From Methanobacteriota archaeon (GTDB lineage Archaea > Thermoplasmatota > E2 > DHVEG-1), in contig JAPKYG010000079.1 of NCBI GenBank assembly GCA_026394435.1, positions 1-8,472 of the forward strand: a stretch of 8,472 nucleotides of DNA, written 5' to 3'. A model generated the notes under the pieces. The model was not told the origin of the DNA. It saw nothing but the letters and a program-made list of their open reading frames with translations, and ran no database searches. Below, in pieces: positions 1-5,642 of this stretch. Each line of letters begins with the position of its first letter. The first letter of the stretch is position 1. The position numbers were made by a program, and so were the translations under genes.

Positions 1-324
1 TATACCTTCCAGACCAAAGGATATACAGGGATGATAAATGTAACAGTATCTATAAATAATATTTCTGGTGATAAAATTAATGTCACTATCACCAATGACC
101 AAAGCTCAGAGCCAACTTATCTTGATTTATACAGAACTTTCACATTTAACAGAACCTTTATCCTCCCTCGACTGTACAAAGATATCCCATCTATGTATAT
201 CTCGTATTTCTATGTACAGGATATTGAGAAGGCAGGATACAGCTTAAATCCATTGGCAGGAGAATCATTAACCTTTGAAGTTGTTGTAGAAAAGGTGTAT
301 AAAACCTCTCAGGAGACAAGCTGA
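1..324 (+). CDS. C-terminal part of a beta-rich hypothetical protein (5' end outside window)
   Basis: The reading frame is open from base 1, so the ATG at 31 is probably internal and the gene starts before the window. About 107 residues are visible. They alternate hydrophobic and polar residues with many Asn, Thr and Val (for example INVTVSINNISGDKINVTIT), which suggests stacked beta strands such as an Ig-like or other beta-sandwich domain of a surface or secreted protein. Several N-x-S/T sequons are present. There is no cysteine, no membrane segment and no C-terminal anchor in the visible part. I do not recognise the family. The stop at 322-324 lies inside the 3' end of the convergent recJ-like gene, a 16-bp tail-to-tail overlap. 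That an ORF exists is fairly certain; its function is unknown. Confidence 0.6.
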   Translation, partial: YTFQTKGYTGMINVTVSINNISGDKINVTITNDQSSEPTYLDLYRTFTFNRTFILPRLYKDIPSMYISYFYVQDIEKAGYSLNPLAGESLTFEVVVEKVYKTSQETS

Positions 325-1682
325 AGTTTTATCCCACGTTCTACTATCTGTAAAAACTCTTCTTCTTTTCCTTTAGGGATGGTCGCGCCAGCAGCGATGT
401 TATGGCCACCACCTACTCCATTTAATTCTTTTGCGGCATGGGTTAGAACTGTAGCAAGATCCAATCCGCGGTCCACCAGGCTTTGTGTGGCCCGTGCAGA
501 GACCTTCACATCCCCATTTTCAGTGAATGCGAACCCGATAAGTGGTAATTCTTTATCGACGTCTTCAGTGTTCAACAACATATTAGTGACAATTCCAATA
601 ATGGTATCGCGAATACCGTCACCAGCGTGGAAATATTGGAGGTGAGTTCGTTTCTGGATCTTTTCTTCTCGGGCGAACTGTAAGCCTTCCACGAGATTAT
701 GGCGATGGCCACTAAGGAGATTTAACGCTTCTTTGAGCCATTTCCCCCGGTCACCTAGGCATACTTGCAGTCCGACCTCATACTGACCGTACCGTGCCGT
801 GGAATTCAGAAGCGTGGCGAATTCTTTGGCATCATGCAGCTCGGTTCCTTCCTCCTCTTTACAAAGGATGTAAGATTCTCCCAGGACCCTCCTTGCCGCC
901 TGATACCCAAAGCCTTTCGAAAGGAGCATCTGAACAATCGTGGAGATGATCTTCCTTTTCTCATCTCTGTCAAGATCAACCCATGTCCTCCACGCATCCC
1001 CATCTTTTAATCGAATCTGTAATTCCTGCAATAAGGCAACGCAGGCGTCTTCACGTCCACTGACACCAGGGATAAGCGGATCACTTGCATACTGAAGGAG
1101 TTTTACAAGAGGCCTGGTTTCTTTGCCGAAATACCGGATGTCCTTGATTGTTTGAAGAACACCAGCGTCTTTTCCATCCTTTATTATCTCGGTGTTCATT
1201 CCTCGAAGCTCACAGAACTTCCGATCCTGAAGATCACCGATTGCTCCAATGATAGCAAGACCAGATAAATCCCTGTTTTTCAGGTCAATTGCTTTTGAGA
1301 CCAGATAGGTTGCCCCTGCACCAGACAGTTCATAAGACCCATCACGACCAAACAAGTGAGGATTGAAATGAAACGAGGCATCTGAATCCGGGGGACATTC
1401 ATGGTGATCCGTGATGATTTTTTTGATTTCCGGGTACTGGATGCTAATCCCACTCCCCAAGTCGGTAAACCACACGAGTTCATGGTTCTCAGTAAGTAAC
1501 TTATTAATCACAACCTCATCGAGCTGTTTAATGCATTCAATCGAATATTCTTTTCCGAGTCTTCGAAGGGTCTCCGAGGCGATTGCTCCTGCGGTGATCC
1601 CATCTGCATCGATATGCGTCACGATATGGATATCTTTGGATTTTCGTATGATGTCTGCTAACTCGTTTGCTCGTTGGATCAA
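309..1682 (-). CDS. recJ: Archaeal RecJ-like single-strand exonuclease (DHH-DHHA1 phosphoesterase)
   Basis: A 457-residue protein of the DHH superfamily, which hydrolyses phosphodiester bonds with divalent metal. Metal-binding motifs appear in order: HIDADG at residues 23-28, the DLGSG motif around Asp74, TDHHE with the DHH signature at 92-94, and GAIGDLQD at 146-153 with Asp150. The C-terminal DHHA1 substrate-binding domain carries GVGGGHNIAAGATIP at 422-436. Length and layout fit archaeal RecJ-like/GAN nucleases, some of which bind GINS at the replication fork or act in RNA/DNA end trimming; which role applies cannot be read from sequence. The start is TTG, chosen because a GAGGT Shine-Dalgarno site sits 6 nt before it and no in-frame ATG or GTG lies between it and an upstream TAA. 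It diverges from the ferredoxin gene. All catalytic motifs look intact. Confidence 0.93.
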   Translation of the reverse strand: MIQRANELADIIRKSKDIHIVTHIDADGITAGAIASETLRRLGKEYSIECIKQLDEVVINKLLTENHELVWFTDLGSGISIQYPEIKKIITDHHECPPDSDASFHFNPHLFGRDGSYELSGAGATYLVSKAIDLKNRDLSGLAIIGAIGDLQDRKFCELRGMNTEIIKDGKDAGVLQTIKDIRYFGKETRPLVKLLQYASDPLIPGVSGREDACVALLQELQIRLKDGDAWRTWVDLDRDEKRKIISTIVQMLLSKGFGYQAARRVLGESYILCKEEEGTELHDAKEFATLLNSTARYGQYEVGLQVCLGDRGKWLKEALNLLSGHRHNLVEGLQFAREEKIQKRTHLQYFHAGDGIRDTIIGIVTNMLLNTEDVDKELPLIGFAFTENGDVKVSARATQSLVDRGLDLATVLTHAAKELNGVGGGHNIAAGATIPKGKEEEFLQIVERGIKLQLVS

Positions 1683-1688
1683 AGAATT

Positions 1689-1693
1689 ACCTC
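1689..1693 (-). promoter_or_regulatory. Shine-Dalgarno site fixing the TTG start of recJ
   Basis: On the minus strand GAGGT lies 6 nt upstream of the TTG at 1682-1680. It decides in favour of the TTG start, since the ATG at 1699-1697 is out of frame. Confidence 0.7.
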
Positions 1694-1750
1694 GTGCATG
1701 AAGAATAGGAGAGGGTGCTGATTAGTCTTTTGGTTTCTCACAGAGTTTTT

Positions 1751-1760
1751 TTTATAAAAG
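1751..1760 (-). promoter_or_regulatory. Putative TATA box of recJ (near-symmetric)
   Basis: CTTTTATAAA on the minus strand is the best TATA-like element in the recJ-ferredoxin intergenic space. Transcription would start near 1729 and give recJ a leader of about 45 nt that includes its Shine-Dalgarno site. The box is almost palindromic (TTTTATAAAA), so it could also fire toward the ferredoxin gene with a leader of roughly 75 nt. Position is the only support. Confidence 0.45.
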
Positions 1761-1840
1761 CACCTTGATATTTTTTCACAAGCTCATTCGTGGTAAATAA
1801 GAAATCTAAAATAATAGCAGTGGTTACAGAATGTGCTGCA

Positions 1841-1848
1841 AAGGAGGT
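1841..1848 (+). promoter_or_regulatory. Strong Shine-Dalgarno site of the ferredoxin gene
   Basis: AAGGAGGT, a near-perfect match to the archaeal anti-SD, ends 9 nt before the ATG at 1858. It rules out the upstream in-frame ATG at 1831, which would place the site inside the coding sequence. Confidence 0.85.
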
Positions 1849-1857
1849 TATTTTGCT

Positions 1858-2067
1858 ATGAAGAAAGAATTTAAAGAAGGCAATATCACCATAACCGTCG
1901 ACTATGATAAATGTAAAGGCGCAGGTGAATGCGTGACTGCATGCCCAGTTCAAATCTTTGAACTTGTCAACGGAAAAGCGATTGCAAAAAACATAGGGGA
2001 ATGCATCGAATGCTGCGCTTGCGTCAACGTATGTCCCCATACTGCGATTGAGCACAGCTCCTGCTGA
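1858..2067 (+). CDS. Small two-motif [Fe-S] ferredoxin with an altered first motif
   Basis: A 69-residue ferredoxin, a soluble low-potential electron carrier. The second motif, C49-x2-C52-x2-C55-x3-C59-P, is complete. The first is C19-x5-C25-x3-C29-P: position 22, where the second cluster cysteine normally sits, is Ala. Cluster 1 of a bacterial-type dicluster fold would therefore have only three cysteine ligands, which in related families favours a [3Fe-4S] cluster or one with a non-cysteine ligand. An extra Cys53 stands next to Cys52, and the last residue is Cys69. The start at 1858 is set by the Shine-Dalgarno site 9 nt upstream. The GNAT gene follows after 24 nt, so the two may be co-transcribed. 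The partner oxidoreductase is not visible here. Confidence 0.92.
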   Translation: MKKEFKEGNITITVDYDKCKGAGECVTACPVQIFELVNGKAIAKNIGECIECCACVNVCPHTAIEHSSC

Positions 2068-2091
2068 TCTAAAAATTCCTTTGGATTTTAT

Positions 2092-2517
2092 ATGGAGAAA
2101 AAACAGATAGAGATACGTCTTGTCGACTCTTGGCCTGAAGATGAAATCGTCGCATTATACAAAGCAGCAGGCTGGTGGAAAGACTCTTATGACAAAGCCG
2201 GGATCCCTCAGTTGATTGTAGGGAGTTTTGTGTTCGCGGTAGCTGTCGATAAAAAAAACGAAAAAGCAATAGGAATGGGCCGTGTTCTCTCCGATGGCAC
2301 CTCTGACGCATATATCCAAGATCTGATGATACTTCCACCATATCGTGGTCATAACCTAGGGAAAAAACTGGTTCATGCACTCGTTGACCACTGTCTCTCC
2401 AAGGGAATCCTATGGATAGGATTGATTGCGGAACCAGGGAGTAGCCAGTTCTACACAACCCTTGGTTTCAAACCAATGGAACACTATGTCCCTATGCTTT
2501 ATACAAGGGAGAGATAA
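2092..2517 (+). CDS. GNAT-family N-acetyltransferase
   Basis: A 141-residue single-domain GNAT, which transfers an acyl group from acyl-CoA to an amine. The core runs from GMGRVLSDGTSDAYIQDLMI (residues 61-80, beta strands) into motif A, YRGHNLGKKLV (84-94), which binds the CoA pyrophosphate. The usual R-G-x-G-x-G/A pattern reads R-G-H-N-L-G here, with Asn88 replacing the middle glycine. The C-terminal FYTTLGFKPMEHYVPM is the typical beta6-beta7 ending. No strong Shine-Dalgarno site precedes the ATG, so translation may depend on the upstream ferredoxin cistron. The stop is 3 nt before the next start, so this gene and the DUF2156 gene almost certainly share a transcript. The substrate cannot be predicted. 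Confidence 0.9.
   Translation: MEKKQIEIRLVDSWPEDEIVALYKAAGWWKDSYDKAGIPQLIVGSFVFAVAVDKKNEKAIGMGRVLSDGTSDAYIQDLMILPPYRGHNLGKKLVHALVDHCLSKGILWIGLIAEPGSSQFYTTLGFKPMEHYVPMLYTRER
2507..2513 (+). promoter_or_regulatory. Shine-Dalgarno site of the DUF2156 gene, inside the GNAT 3' end
   Basis: GGGAGAG lies 7 nt before a GTG start at 2521 and overlaps the last codons of the GNAT gene. It supports GTG as the start and suggests translational coupling. Confidence 0.6.
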
Positions 2518-2520
2518 CCT

Positions 2521-3435
2521 GTGTTTTCTCTTGATGATTTTAAAAAAATTGATTTAAATGATAAACCTGTTTTTGATAGATACTACGCGCGATTTCCTCC
2601 AAGTCATAGTGGGGAGGTATTCACAACTATGGTCAGCTGGGGAGAGTATGTTGAATATGGGTATGCTCTCATTGAAAACAGTATTATCCTCATGAGTAAA
2701 GATAAAGATGGAGCGGTTCTGCATGCACCATCTGGGAAATTCAATCTGAACCTCCTCAAACAAGTCATTACCCTTGCGATAAAGGAAAATGCGGTCTTCG
2801 GATTCATTAAAACATCGGAGAAAAATCTGCTTGCAAAACAATTTCCTTCGTTGACGTTTGTCGAAGATAGAGATTTTTTTGATTATGTATATCGTGCGTC
2901 TGATCTGGCAGAACTTCCTGGAACAAAGTACGGGAAGATACGAAATCGATTGAATAAGTTCACAAAAAACTACGCGTATACGATTGAGGAACTCTCAGAG
3001 AAAAATATGGATGAGGTAAATGAATTCCTGAAACGATGGTGTCTCTGGAAGGACTGCGGATCTGATGAAGTATTGGAAAACGAGCGGAAAGCAATCGTGT
3101 ATGCGATGTCACATTTTTTTGACCTTGTTCTTTCTGGACTTGCATTGCGGATAAATGGTTCAATTGAGGCGATCGCGGTGTATGAAAAAATGAATGCGGA
3201 CACCGTGGTTGTCCATTTCGAAAAAGGATCTCCTGATTTTGATGGGATATACAAAGCGATCAACATGGAGACAGCGCAACGTGTGCGACATCAGGTTCCG
3301 TTTATTGATCGGGAAGAAGACCTAGGGATACCTGGGTTGCGACAGGCGAAACTATCCTACCAACCTAATCATTTTATAGAATTATATCATGTAACAAAAG
3401 AAAGTCTTCAGACTACAACTTTTTTGGCGTTGTAA
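2521..3435 (+). CDS. DUF2156 protein (LPG-synthase C-terminal-like acyltransferase fold)
   Basis: A 304-residue protein matching the DUF2156 family, a tandem-GNAT fold related to the cytosolic domain of lysyl-phosphatidylglycerol synthase (MprF). Recognisable blocks are a basic stretch, GTKYGKIRNRLNKF (134-147), the central LRINGSIEAIAVYEKMNADT segment, HFEKGSPDFDGIYKAINMETA, and the hallmark FIDREEDLGIPGLRQAKL block continuing to SYQP (261-282). No membrane segment is present, so it lacks the flippase half of MprF and should be cytosolic. Family members are proposed to transfer an aminoacyl or acyl group to a lipid or small molecule; the actual reaction is unproven. The GTG start is supported by GGGAGAG 7 nt upstream. 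It is the last gene of the ferredoxin-GNAT run and is followed by a T8 tract. Confidence 0.9.
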   Translation: MFSLDDFKKIDLNDKPVFDRYYARFPPSHSGEVFTTMVSWGEYVEYGYALIENSIILMSKDKDGAVLHAPSGKFNLNLLKQVITLAIKENAVFGFIKTSEKNLLAKQFPSLTFVEDRDFFDYVYRASDLAELPGTKYGKIRNRLNKFTKNYAYTIEELSEKNMDEVNEFLKRWCLWKDCGSDEVLENERKAIVYAMSHFFDLVLSGLALRINGSIEAIAVYEKMNADTVVVHFEKGSPDFDGIYKAINMETAQRVRHQVPFIDREEDLGIPGLRQAKLSYQPNHFIELYHVTKESLQTTTFLAL

Positions 3436-3455
3436 TCCTTGAGTAATTTATGTTG

Positions 3456-3463
3456 TTTTTTTT
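3456..3463 (+). terminator. Oligo-T terminator after the DUF2156 gene
   Basis: Eight consecutive T on the plus strand, 21 nt after the DUF2156 stop, with no hairpin. This is the usual archaeal intrinsic terminator. It touches the stop codon of the convergent gene at 3462-3464. Confidence 0.6.
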
Positions 3464-3758
3464 ATGGGTTTAACGGGATCGGTAACCAGACAGTAATGAC
3501 AGTCAATCCCGCAATAGTCACACTTGAATACACACCAGTCGCTGTTTTTACTCCAAACCAGTATCCGAAGAAGCCGAACATTACACCAGCATAGGTCCCA
3601 GGTGGTACAAAATCTGAAATCAATCCGTTTGTCTGTATTCCGCTCGTTGCATATCCTTTATGGAAACTGATAATATCAAAACCAATAAAGTTTATGAAGG
3701 TATTTAATCCCGATACAACTGTCGTCCCATTTTGCAATGTAAAAGTTATCGCGCTCAT
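3462..3758 (-). CDS. Small hypothetical protein, probably membrane-associated
   Basis: A 98-residue protein I do not recognise. Its composition is hydrophobic and rich in Gly, Thr, Ile and aromatic residues, with few charges. Two stretches could span or enter a membrane: YAGVMFGFFGYWFGV (about 56-70) and VTIAGLTVITVWLPIPL (about 80-96). The N-terminal half is neutral and beta-like (SAITFTLQNGTTVVSGL). There is no clear Sec signal peptide and there are no cysteines. The ATG at 3758 has no Shine-Dalgarno site, but an AT-rich TATA-like element lies about 28 nt upstream, consistent with a leaderless mRNA. The gene stands alone, converging on the DUF2156 gene and facing the AT-rich accessory region. 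Whether it belongs to the host or to the adjacent element is unclear. Confidence 0.6.
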   Translation of the reverse strand: MSAITFTLQNGTTVVSGLNTFINFIGFDIISFHKGYATSGIQTNGLISDFVPPGTYAGVMFGFFGYWFGVKTATGVYSSVTIAGLTVITVWLPIPLNP

Positions 3759-3779
3759 CGCACTGAAGATTGAATTGTT

Positions 3780-3791
3780 GATAATTAAAAA
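3780..3791 (-). promoter_or_regulatory. TATA-like element of the small membrane gene
   Basis: TTTTTAATTAT on the minus strand is centred about 28 nt before the ATG at 3758, the spacing of a leaderless archaeal promoter. The surroundings are AT-rich, so chance matches are likely. Confidence 0.4.
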
Positions 3792-4105
3792 GAATGGAAT
3801 TTTACATTAGTTCATCTCTTCGGTTTGAAAAGTTGGCTATGTTTTTTTGATTTTATTATTTAATTCTAAATTTTTTGAATTAATTAAGTATGAATCATAA
3901 TTTTTTTAGTATATTACGTTATTTTATAAACTAATTAATTTTTGTACTTAAATTTGTGTTTTGTTGTATGTTTTGTGTTAATCTTTGACATGATTTTTTG
4001 ATAAAATTTCGTTCGATTACTATTATGATCACCGAATAATAAAAATATTTAAAAATTTACATTAATCCATTATCTAATTATGTTTGTAGTTAAATAGGAT
4101 TTATT

Positions 4106-4126
4106 AGTTAAAATCTAAGTTTAACT
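4106..4126. repeat. Dyad AGTTAAA-N7-TTTAACT
   Basis: Perfect 7-bp inverted arms at 4106-4112 and 4120-4126. TTAAC-containing dyads recur at 5818-5864, on the far side of the recombinase-HNH genes, so this may be part of an outer end structure. In such AT-rich DNA it could also be chance. Confidence 0.45.
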
Positions 4127-4195
4127 TAAATTTTTCGTGTTAGCAATTGGCAGTATAATGTGCTATACAATAACATGCAAATTGACTGAGAAAGA

Positions 4196-4236
4196 CTAGC
4201 ATATGCCATCATAATATGATTGATAATTTCTAGCAT
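4196..4236. repeat. Left CTAGCAT pair bracketing a dyad
   Basis: CTAGCAT occurs at 4196-4202 and 4230-4236 in the same orientation, the second extended to TCTAGCAT from 4229. Between them lies the palindrome ATCATA-A-TATGAT at 4208-4220. The right flank at 5731-5776 has the same plan in the opposite orientation. Likely role, by inference: a binding or crossover site of the adjacent serine recombinase. Confidence 0.6.
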
Positions 4237-4267
4237 GGTTACAACTGTAATGATACAAAAGAAACAT

Positions 4268-4624
4268 CTATTTCTTAATTAATTGTGCGATCTCAAGTGC
4301 CAGTTTTGAATACAGTTCGAAACGGAACTCCACCCCATAATAGTTAGCAGCTTCCTTAAAGGAAGCGAAACGCAGGAAATACATCTGATAGATTACGAGA
4401 TCCTCTTTGTGTTTCAGATTAGGTGCGGCATGATGACAATTCATACATAACAACGAACAATTTTCCGCTGTATCTTCACCATTATTTACAACTGGTATGA
4501 CATGATGAAACTCTCCTTTGAAATCATCATCGAAATCAATACCGCAACGTTCACAACGATTTTTTGCCCTCTTCACTACTTTTTGTCTGATCTTCAGGGG
4601 GAAATTTTTTATCCTTTTGTTCAT
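4268..4624 (-). CDS. Stand-alone HNH endonuclease
   Basis: A 118-residue protein with a complete zinc-containing HNH domain: CERC at 24-27, the HH pair at 40-41 within GEFHHVIPV, Asn55 in ENCSLLC, and C60-x2-C63-H64-H65. HNH domains cut DNA with a single metal ion at a beta-beta-alpha fold. The N-terminal 23 residues are strongly basic and the C-terminal half (70-118) is helical with no recognised domain. The ATG follows GGGAGGT with an 11-nt spacer. The first 74 bp overlap the recombinase gene in another frame, so the two are probably co-translated. Functions of similar small HNH proteins range from phage or mobile-element nucleases to homing or restriction enzymes. There is no RuvC domain, so it is not an IscB or Cas9 relative. 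Confidence 0.9.
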   Translation of the reverse strand: MNKRIKNFPLKIRQKVVKRAKNRCERCGIDFDDDFKGEFHHVIPVVNNGEDTAENCSLLCMNCHHAAPNLKHKEDLVIYQMYFLRFASFKEAANYYGVEFRFELYSKLALEIAQLIKK

Positions 4625-5348
4625 CTTTCTTATCTACCTCCCGCATTAAAATGTTTCTCACTGTACATGAGTACCAACTACATTTATTTCCCTCGCGTTT
4701 TAATCGGGTTGGTATCCTATTTTCATTCAAATAATTCGCGATTTCACTATAACTTTTTTCCTCTGATTTTAATTGCCTCATGAGAGTTAAAATATTTTGT
4801 TCTTCAACGTTTTCAATAAGTCGGGTATTCTTTTTTCTGTTTCCAATGGTATCAGAGAGGATTGTATATCCGTATGGTGCTTGTCCGAACCATTCGTGTT
4901 TCATTTTTTGTTTCACACCAACGCGAATTTTTGATGCGAGTTGGCCTCGAAAAAACTCGCTAAATGCAGCAAAATTGGTCAGAATGAATCTCCCTTGTTC
5001 ACTGTAGATATCTATATGCCTCAGATTGTAAATATGTAATTTTATCCCATGGGTAAGCAGGTCGTCCATGACATTAAGGAGATCTTTTGTTGATCGAGAG
5101 AATCGATCGTTATCAAACATGCAGATGCCGTTAAACAAATCGTTCTTTGCATCTGTAAGCATTTCTTGAAATCGTTCGCGCTGAGTGTTTTTTCCACTTT
5201 CTTCATCTTGGTATGTTTTTACCCATCGCCATCCGGTTTCCTTTAACCAGTTGTCCAGAGTGGATTTTTGGCCGTCCGGACTGTATCCTTTTGCTTGTTC
5301 CTCCCGGCTTACTCTTACGTAATAGGCTACTTTATAGTCTATTGACAT
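4551..5348 (-). CDS. Serine recombinase, short form (resolvase plus partial recombinase domain)
   Basis: A 265-residue member of the serine recombinase superfamily, which cuts and rejoins DNA through a phosphoserine link. The resolvase domain (about 5-150) has nucleophile Ser14 in YYVRVSREEQ, the DEESG motif at 48-52 followed by Arg57, and DRFSR with Arg82 and Arg85. The PF07508-type recombinase domain starts at APYGY (157-161) and continues to W225-x4-VRNIL (to 234), where homology ends. The coiled coil and zinc-ribbon region of large serine integrases (usually 400-700 residues) is missing. The last 24 or so residues are a charged Lys/Glu/Asp tail encoded in the overlap with the HNH gene. 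The ATG has GGAG 9 nt upstream. All catalytic residues look intact, so activity is plausible. It probably mobilises the local element. Confidence 0.92.
   Translation of the reverse strand: MSIDYKVAYYVRVSREEQAKGYSPDGQKSTLDNWLKETGWRWVKTYQDEESGKNTQRERFQEMLTDAKNDLFNGICMFDNDRFSRSTKDLLNVMDDLLTHGIKLHIYNLRHIDIYSEQGRFILTNFAAFSEFFRGQLASKIRVGVKQKMKHEWFGQAPYGYTILSDTIGNRKKNTRLIENVEEQNILTLMRQLKSEEKSYSEIANYLNENRIPTRLKREGNKCSWYSCTVRNILMREVDKKDEQKDKKFPPEDQTKSSEEGKKSL
4636..4642 (-). promoter_or_regulatory. Shine-Dalgarno site of the HNH gene inside the recombinase gene
   Basis: GGGAGGT on the minus strand, 11 nt before the HNH ATG at 4624, lies within recombinase codons. It shows that the overlapping HNH frame is independently initiated and not a random ORF. 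Confidence 0.75.
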
Positions 5349-5357
5349 GTGATATAG

Positions 5358-5361
5358 CTCC
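5358..5361 (-). promoter_or_regulatory. Shine-Dalgarno site of the recombinase gene
   Basis: GGAG on the minus strand, 9 nt before the ATG at 5348. A small dyad, GACT-AC-AGTC (5369-5378), and two TATA-like stretches (TGATAAATAC at 5381-5390, AAAGTTAAATAG near 5414-5425) lie just upstream. I cannot decide which is the promoter. Confidence 0.5.
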
Positions 5362-5511
5362 GATATTTGACTACAGTCAGGTATTTATCAATTGTCAGTT
5401 ATACTGTTTCTCTATTTAACTTTATGCAAAATTTTAGTATTCCTATGTAAAGTATGCTACACATTATCTAACATTTTACATTCATATATCAACCTTTTCA
5501 GAGAGTGCACG

Positions 5512-5525
5512 ATCTGATATCAGAT
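5512..5525. repeat. Perfect 14-bp palindrome ATCTGATATCAGAT
   Basis: A gapless perfect palindrome 164 bp upstream of the recombinase start. It has the form of a binding site for a dimeric protein. No candidate regulator is encoded in the window. Confidence 0.6.
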
Positions 5526-5608
5526 TATACTTTTTCAATTTTATCCAAAGATTCTCTTATATTGGATTTGCACGACAATAGTTTTTATGTGAAAATCATG
5601 GGAGTTTG

Positions 5609-5642
5609 TAGCGAAAAGATGGCAAAGTAAGGATTTTCGCTA
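5609..5642. repeat. Hairpin with 9-bp stem TAGCGAAAA / TTTTCGCTA
   Basis: Perfect inverted arms at 5609-5617 and 5634-5642 around a 16-nt loop. The stem can extend outward by a G-U and a T-A pair. It abuts a second hairpin at 5642-5663. It could be part of a non-coding RNA, a folded single-strand recombination substrate, or a two-part operator. Confidence 0.55.

Larger units (their letters stand above)
3759..4267. other. Very AT-rich non-coding region, left flank of the recombinase-HNH genes
   Basis: About 510 bp without a credible gene. Between roughly 3840 and 4140 G+C falls to about 12-25 percent per 60-bp line, far below the flanking genes. It contains several TTAATTAA-type stretches, a TTAAC dyad at 4106-4126 and, at its inner end, the CTAGCAT pair at 4196-4236. 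The composition suggests foreign or element-linked DNA, or a large regulatory or replication-type region. Confidence 0.6.

Noticed and set aside
379..1701. Several 65-100 residue ORFs on the plus strand opposite recJ
   Set aside because: They are antisense shadows of a well-supported gene, with no family features or ribosome sites.
1831..1857. In-frame upstream ATG that would extend the ferredoxin by 9 residues
   Set aside because: The extension would encode the Shine-Dalgarno site AAGGAGGT, which is ideally placed for the ATG at 1858.
4268..4624. HNH gene as part of an IscB/Cas9-like RNA-guided system
   Set aside because: No RuvC motifs, bridge helix or PLMP-like domain, and no CRISPR repeats in the window.
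4502..5419. Plus-strand ORFs opposite the recombinase and HNH genes
   Set aside because: Phe/Leu/Ser-rich shadow translations with no initiation signals; the minus-strand genes have full catalytic motifs.
3799..5482. 10-bp direct repeat ATTTTACATT at 3799-3808 and 5473-5482 as attachment-site duplication
   Set aside because: A simple AT-rich word; similar words (for example near 4054) occur in between, so chance explains it.
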